From Sphaerisporangium siamense (GTDB taxonomy: Bacteria > Actinomycetota > Actinomycetes > Streptosporangiales > Streptosporangiaceae), in NCBI RefSeq assembly GCF_014205275.1, contig NZ_JACHND010000001.1, positions 3,162,001 through 3,226,000 on the forward strand: a stretch of 64,000 bases of DNA, read 5' to 3'. This document shows positions 60,969-64,000 of the stretch, one piece after another (the stretch's first letter is position 1; each line of letters starts with the position of its first letter). A program made the position numbers and the translations under genes. The notes under the pieces are model-generated. The model did not search any database. It was not told the origin of the DNA and saw nothing but the letters and a program-made list of their open reading frames with translations.

Positions 60969-61881
60969 ACGGGAACGGCTCCCAGTTCGGGGGGCGCTTC
61001 TCCAGGAAAGCGTCGCGGCCCTCTACGGCCTCGTCGGTCATGTACGCCAGGCGGGTGGCCTCGCCGGCGAAGACCTGTTGGCCGACCAGGCCGTCGTCGA
61101 CCAGGTTGAAGGCGAACTTCAGCATGCGCTGGGCCTGGGGGGACTTGCCGATGATCTTCCAGGCCCATTCCAGGGCGGTCGGCTCCAGGTCGGCGTGCGG
61201 GACGACGCGGTTGACGGCGCCCATCGCGTGCATCTCGGCCGCCGTGTAGTCCTCGCCGAGGAAGAAGATCTCGCGGGCGAACTTCTGGCCGGTCATGCGG
61301 GCCAGGTACGCCGAGCCGTACCCGGCGTCGAAGGAGCCCACGTCGGCGTCGGTCTGCTTGAACCGGGCGTGCTCCGCCGAGGCCAGCGTCAGATCGCACA
61401 CCACGTGCAGCGAATGCCCGCCGCCCGCCGCCCACCCGGGCACGACCGCGATGACCACCTTCGGCATCATGCGGATCAGCCGCTGCACCTCCAGGATGTG
61501 CAGGCGGCCCGCCCGCGCCGGGTCGATGGTGTCGGAGGTCTCCCCGCTCGCGTACTGGTAGCCCGACCGCCCGCGGATCCGCTGGTCGCCGCCGGAGCAG
61601 AACGCCCAGCCGCCGTCCTTGGGCGAGGGCCCGTTGCCGGTGAGCAGCACACACCCGACGTCGGAGCTCATGCGCGCGTGGTCCAGCGCCCGGTACAACT
61701 CGTCCACCGTGTGCGGCCGGAAGGCGTTGCGCACCTCCGGCCTGTCGAACGCCACCCGCACGACACGCTTCCCCGAGCGCGCCTCCGCCGACCGGTGGTA
61801 GGTGATGTCGGTGAAGCCGAACCCCTCGACCTCGCGCCACGCGGACGGGTCGAACAACTCGGACACGTTGATGTCAGCCAC
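60958..61881 (-). CDS. menB: 1,4-dihydroxy-2-naphthoyl-CoA synthase (MenB)
   Basis: This 307-residue crotonase-fold enzyme of menaquinone synthesis forms the second ring from o-succinylbenzoyl-CoA. Hallmarks are GFTDITYHRS, VAFDRPEVRNAFRPHTVDEL, FCSGGDQRIRGRSGY, GWAAGGGHSLHVVCDL and the active-site FDAGYGSAYLARM. The C-terminus ends in PYYY. I use the GTG at 61881, a position close to the usual N-terminus (SELFDPSAWREVEGF); a TTG at 61956 would add 25 residues of uncertain value. No other men gene is in the window. It is a housekeeping gene and marks the right edge of the accessory island. Confidence 0.93.
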   Translation of the reverse strand: MADINVSELFDPSAWREVEGFGFTDITYHRSAEARSGKRVVRVAFDRPEVRNAFRPHTVDELYRALDHARMSSDVGCVLLTGNGPSPKDGGWAFCSGGDQRIRGRSGYQYASGETSDTIDPARAGRLHILEVQRLIRMMPKVVIAVVPGWAAGGGHSLHVVCDLTLASAEHARFKQTDADVGSFDAGYGSAYLARMTGQKFAREIFFLGEDYTAAEMHAMGAVNRVVPHADLEPTALEWAWKIIGKSPQAQRMLKFAFNLVDDGLVGQQVFAGEATRLAYMTDEAVEGRDAFLEKRPPNWEPFPYYY

Positions 61882-62066
61882 GTCCGCAGGGTAGCGGGTC
61901 CCCTCCACCTCTGCCCGAGCCCGGCGGTCCTCGGCGGCCTCCGCCACCAGGGACAATCAATGGGGCGTCTGCGACTGTCGGTGCCGTCGAATACCGTCTT
62001 GGGCGGTGGGCGTCGCGGCCGTGGTGCGGTCGCCTTCGGGTTCGACGGATCGGCGGGGGGAGCCGG

Positions 62067-63596
62067 GTGGCCGGGTATCGGGCGTTCAGCCTTGATTCGC
62101 TTGTGGTGAGCGACAGGTTGAGGCTCTTCAACTTCACCCGTCGGGACGATCATGTCGCGTACCTGTGGGTGTTGCGGGCCATGGATCGGCTGCGCGAGGT
62201 CCACCAGGTGCAGGTCGACAGCGAGCAGGTCGGGGCGGCGCTGGCCGAGCTGGCCCGGCTGCACGAGGAGCTTCCGTTCCCGGCGGACGTCCGCCTGCGG
62301 GACCGGCTCGACGCCCTCCACGAGGACGGCGTGGTGCACCGCTTCGACGACGCCTCCCGCGCCGGCACCCTGGTGCGCTACCGCAACCGCCAGTCGGTGT
62401 ACCAGTTCAGCGAGCTCGGGTACTGGGCGTACACCGCGGTCGAGGGCCTGCTGGCCACGCGCATCCAGGACGCCAACCTGTCCCGCCTGGTGTTCTCCGA
62501 CATCCTCGAAGACCTGCGCGAGCTGGCGGTCGCCAACCGGACGGGGGAGCCCGAGCAGGTCTACCGCAGGCTGTCCCGCCTGGACTCGGTCATGGAGGAC
62601 ATGGGGCGTCGCTCCGCGCACTTCCACGTCACGCTGGGCGAGATCATGCGGTCCACCGACACCTCACCGGACACCTTCCTGCGGCACAAGAACGCGCTGC
62701 TCGCCCACATGTCCGACTTCATGTCCGAGCTGGACCGCTACCTGCCGCGCCTGGACCGCGCCGTGCGCGAGGTCGAGGCCACCGGGCTCATGACGCTGCT
62801 GTCGCGCGCCGCCGACGCCGACGAGCGCCCGTTCATGACCTTCCCCGACCGTCTGGAGGACTGGCGGCGGCGCTGGACGGCGCTGCGGGCGTGGTTCACC
62901 GCGGACGGCGGCGAGACCTCGCGCGCGGGCGAGCTGCGGCACGCCACGCGCACGGCCGTCTCCGGAGTGATCGCGCTGCTGCGGCAGATCACCGAGGCGC
63001 AGCGCGGCGGCGTCAACCGGGCCACCCAGCTCAGGCACCTGGCCGAATGGGTGCACAACGTGTCCGACGAGGGCGCCGCGCACGCGCTGATGGGCGCCGC
63101 CTTCAACATGCGCTCGGCACGCCACGCCGGAGGCGCCCATGACGACGACGAGCAGATCTCACCCCGCGCCACCTGGTGGGACGCGCCCGGCGTCGAGATC
63201 TCGGTGACGCTGTTCCGCACCGGCAGGGCGCCCACTCCGGGAGTGCCGCAGCCGGTCCGCGCCAACAGGGGAGCACGCGCCGCCCTGCGCCACGGCCAGG
63301 CCGCCGCACGCGCCGCCGAACGCGAGGCCGCCTCCGGGCTGGCGCGCCTCGGTGCCTACGGGCGCGTCCTGGACGAGACCGAGACCCGCGTCCTGCTCAA
63401 GCTGCTGACCCGCGCCCTCGAAAGCAGGACCGTGGTGAAGGGGCTGGTGCGGGGCGCCTCGGGCTCGGGCGACGCCATGGCGATCCACCTGGTCCCCTCC
63501 GACACCGGGAGCACGATCGCCACCTCCCAAGGTCTGCTGCACATCCCCGGCTTCCGCGTCGAACTCGCGGGCCGCTTCCGAGGAGGCGGGCGATGA
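62067..63596 (+). CDS. DUF2397/TIGR02677-family protein, Wadjet defence component
   Basis: This 509-residue protein starts at a GTG with GGGGGGAG upstream. The sequence (FSLDSLVVSDRLRLFNFTRR, DDHVAYLWVLRAMDRL, then YRNRQSVYQFSELGYWAYTAVE) matches the DUF2397/TIGR02677 layout: an N-terminal winged-helix-like part, a long helical middle and a C-terminal domain. Members are the kleisin-like or accessory subunits of Wadjet SMC complexes, which bind and cut foreign plasmid DNA. The next gene overlaps it by ATGA and belongs to the partner family. The family call is by recognition, not search. Confidence 0.8.
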   Translation: MAGYRAFSLDSLVVSDRLRLFNFTRRDDHVAYLWVLRAMDRLREVHQVQVDSEQVGAALAELARLHEELPFPADVRLRDRLDALHEDGVVHRFDDASRAGTLVRYRNRQSVYQFSELGYWAYTAVEGLLATRIQDANLSRLVFSDILEDLRELAVANRTGEPEQVYRRLSRLDSVMEDMGRRSAHFHVTLGEIMRSTDTSPDTFLRHKNALLAHMSDFMSELDRYLPRLDRAVREVEATGLMTLLSRAADADERPFMTFPDRLEDWRRRWTALRAWFTADGGETSRAGELRHATRTAVSGVIALLRQITEAQRGGVNRATQLRHLAEWVHNVSDEGAAHALMGAAFNMRSARHAGGAHDDDEQISPRATWWDAPGVEISVTLFRTGRAPTPGVPQPVRANRGARAALRHGQAAARAAEREAASGLARLGAYGRVLDETETRVLLKLLTRALESRTVVKGLVRGASGSGDAMAIHLVPSDTGSTIATSQGLLHIPGFRVELAGRFRGGGR

Positions 63597-64000
63597 CGCC
63601 GGCGCGGGCGGCACGGGATGTCCAGCCCGCCGACCTCGGGTCCTACCAGCAGGCGGTGCGGCGGGTCATGACCTGTGACCTGATAACCGCCGCGCGCCCG
63701 CGCGCCGGCGTGCTCGACAACGTGCTGCGCTGGGCCGACGAGATGGCCCGCGACTTCCGCGAGCTGTTCGGCTACACGCTGATCGCCACGACCCACCAGG
63801 TACGGCTCGTGCGCAGGCTGGACACGCTCGACCCCACCCAGCGGTCCGTCTTCGCCAGGAAGGGCAGGCCGTTCGACCGCCGCAGGCTGGCCTACCTGTG
63901 CCTGGTGCTCGCCTCCTTCCAGCGCTCCCGCATCGAGATCAGCCTGGCCGATCTCGTCCGGGCCTTCACCCCCTCCGCCAACGCCATCGACGGTCTCGGG
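63593..64000 (+). CDS. DUF2398/TIGR02678-family protein, 5' part (runs off window)
   Basis: The frame starts at the ATG at 63593 inside the previous stop and is open to the window end, about 136 codons. The start MTPARAARDVQPADLGSYQQ is followed by a helical stretch and RKGRPFDRRRLAYLCLVLAS, the conserved opening of TIGR02678 proteins that accompany TIGR02677 in Wadjet-type loci. An SMC-like ATPase (TIGR02680) and a Toprim nuclease (TIGR02679) gene are expected next, outside the window. Confidence 0.8.
   Translation, partial: MTPARAARDVQPADLGSYQQAVRRVMTCDLITAARPRAGVLDNVLRWADEMARDFRELFGYTLIATTHQVRLVRRLDTLDPTQRSVFARKGRPFDRRRLAYLCLVLASFQRSRIEISLADLVRAFTPSANAIDGLG

Noticed and set aside
60633-61109. 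A 158-codon plus-strand frame before menB
   Set aside because: Starts inside a hairpin terminator, overlaps the menB 3' end and has low-complexity composition.

Overview
The window is very GC-rich, with GTG and even TTG starts, tightly overlapping genes (ATGA/GTGA junctions), LacI/IclR/PucR regulators and a c-di-AMP riboswitch ahead of a secreted barrel protein. All of this points to an actinomycete, possibly of the Streptosporangiales; that rank is a guess from style, not from a marker search.

Layout. (1) 1-15.2 kb: end of an MFS transporter; a small secreted protein; a quinone oxidoreductase with a LacI regulator; an IclR regulator beside a CoA-transferase pair (minus strand) that diverges from an ABC importer and an aldehyde dehydrogenase (plus strand), with inverted repeats between them; a secreted glycerophosphodiesterase; an amidohydrolase/cysteine-dioxygenase pair facing a second LacI regulator, again with palindromes between; a small membrane protein. 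(2) 15.3-17.97 kb: two small genes, a 1 kb non-coding stretch with strong hairpins and a c-di-AMP (ydaO-yuaA) riboswitch leading into a double-psi-barrel-like secreted protein, then tRNA-Lys. (3) 17.97-28.3 kb: a PucR regulator facing a six-gene plus-strand operon (C-C hydrolase, extradiol dioxygenase, phenol hydroxylase, salicylyl-CoA-hydroxylase-like flavoprotein, two acid-CoA activating enzymes). (4) 28.4-42.8 kb: a 13-gene minus-strand operon (aldehyde dehydrogenase, ferredoxin, ferredoxin reductase, CYP199-like P450, alcohol dehydrogenase, two hydroxylases, LigJ-like hydratase, class III extradiol dioxygenase, three RraA/aldolase-like proteins, a flavin reductase fused to an FCD domain) facing a second PucR regulator. 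(5) 43-50.7 kb: an organosulfur cluster (ABC importer, FMN monooxygenase, arylsulfatase, TauD-type dioxygenase). (6) 50.8-60.9 kb: an accessory island with a decayed gene, a 2796-residue secreted RHS/YD-repeat protein with a lysozyme-like C-terminal tip, a lipoprotein and another decayed fragment. (7) 61-64 kb: menB, then the first two genes of what looks like a Wadjet anti-plasmid locus that runs off the window.

How it works together (inference). Region 3 reads as a hydroxybiaryl-type meta-cleavage module (hydroxylase, extradiol dioxygenase, hydrolase) that would release an aromatic acid such as salicylate or benzoate, joined to enzymes that make and hydroxylate its CoA thioester. Region 4 reads as a funnel from a methoxylated aromatic aldehyde through O-demethylation and two hydroxylations to a trihydroxybenzoate, which is cleaved and split to central metabolites by the LigJ and aldolase-like proteins. 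It lacks the LigC and LigI steps, which favours a gallate-like over a protocatechuate-like intermediate. The RHS protein plus lipoprotein is the best candidate for an undescribed system: a cell-wall-targeted polymorphic toxin with a membrane-anchored immunity protein.
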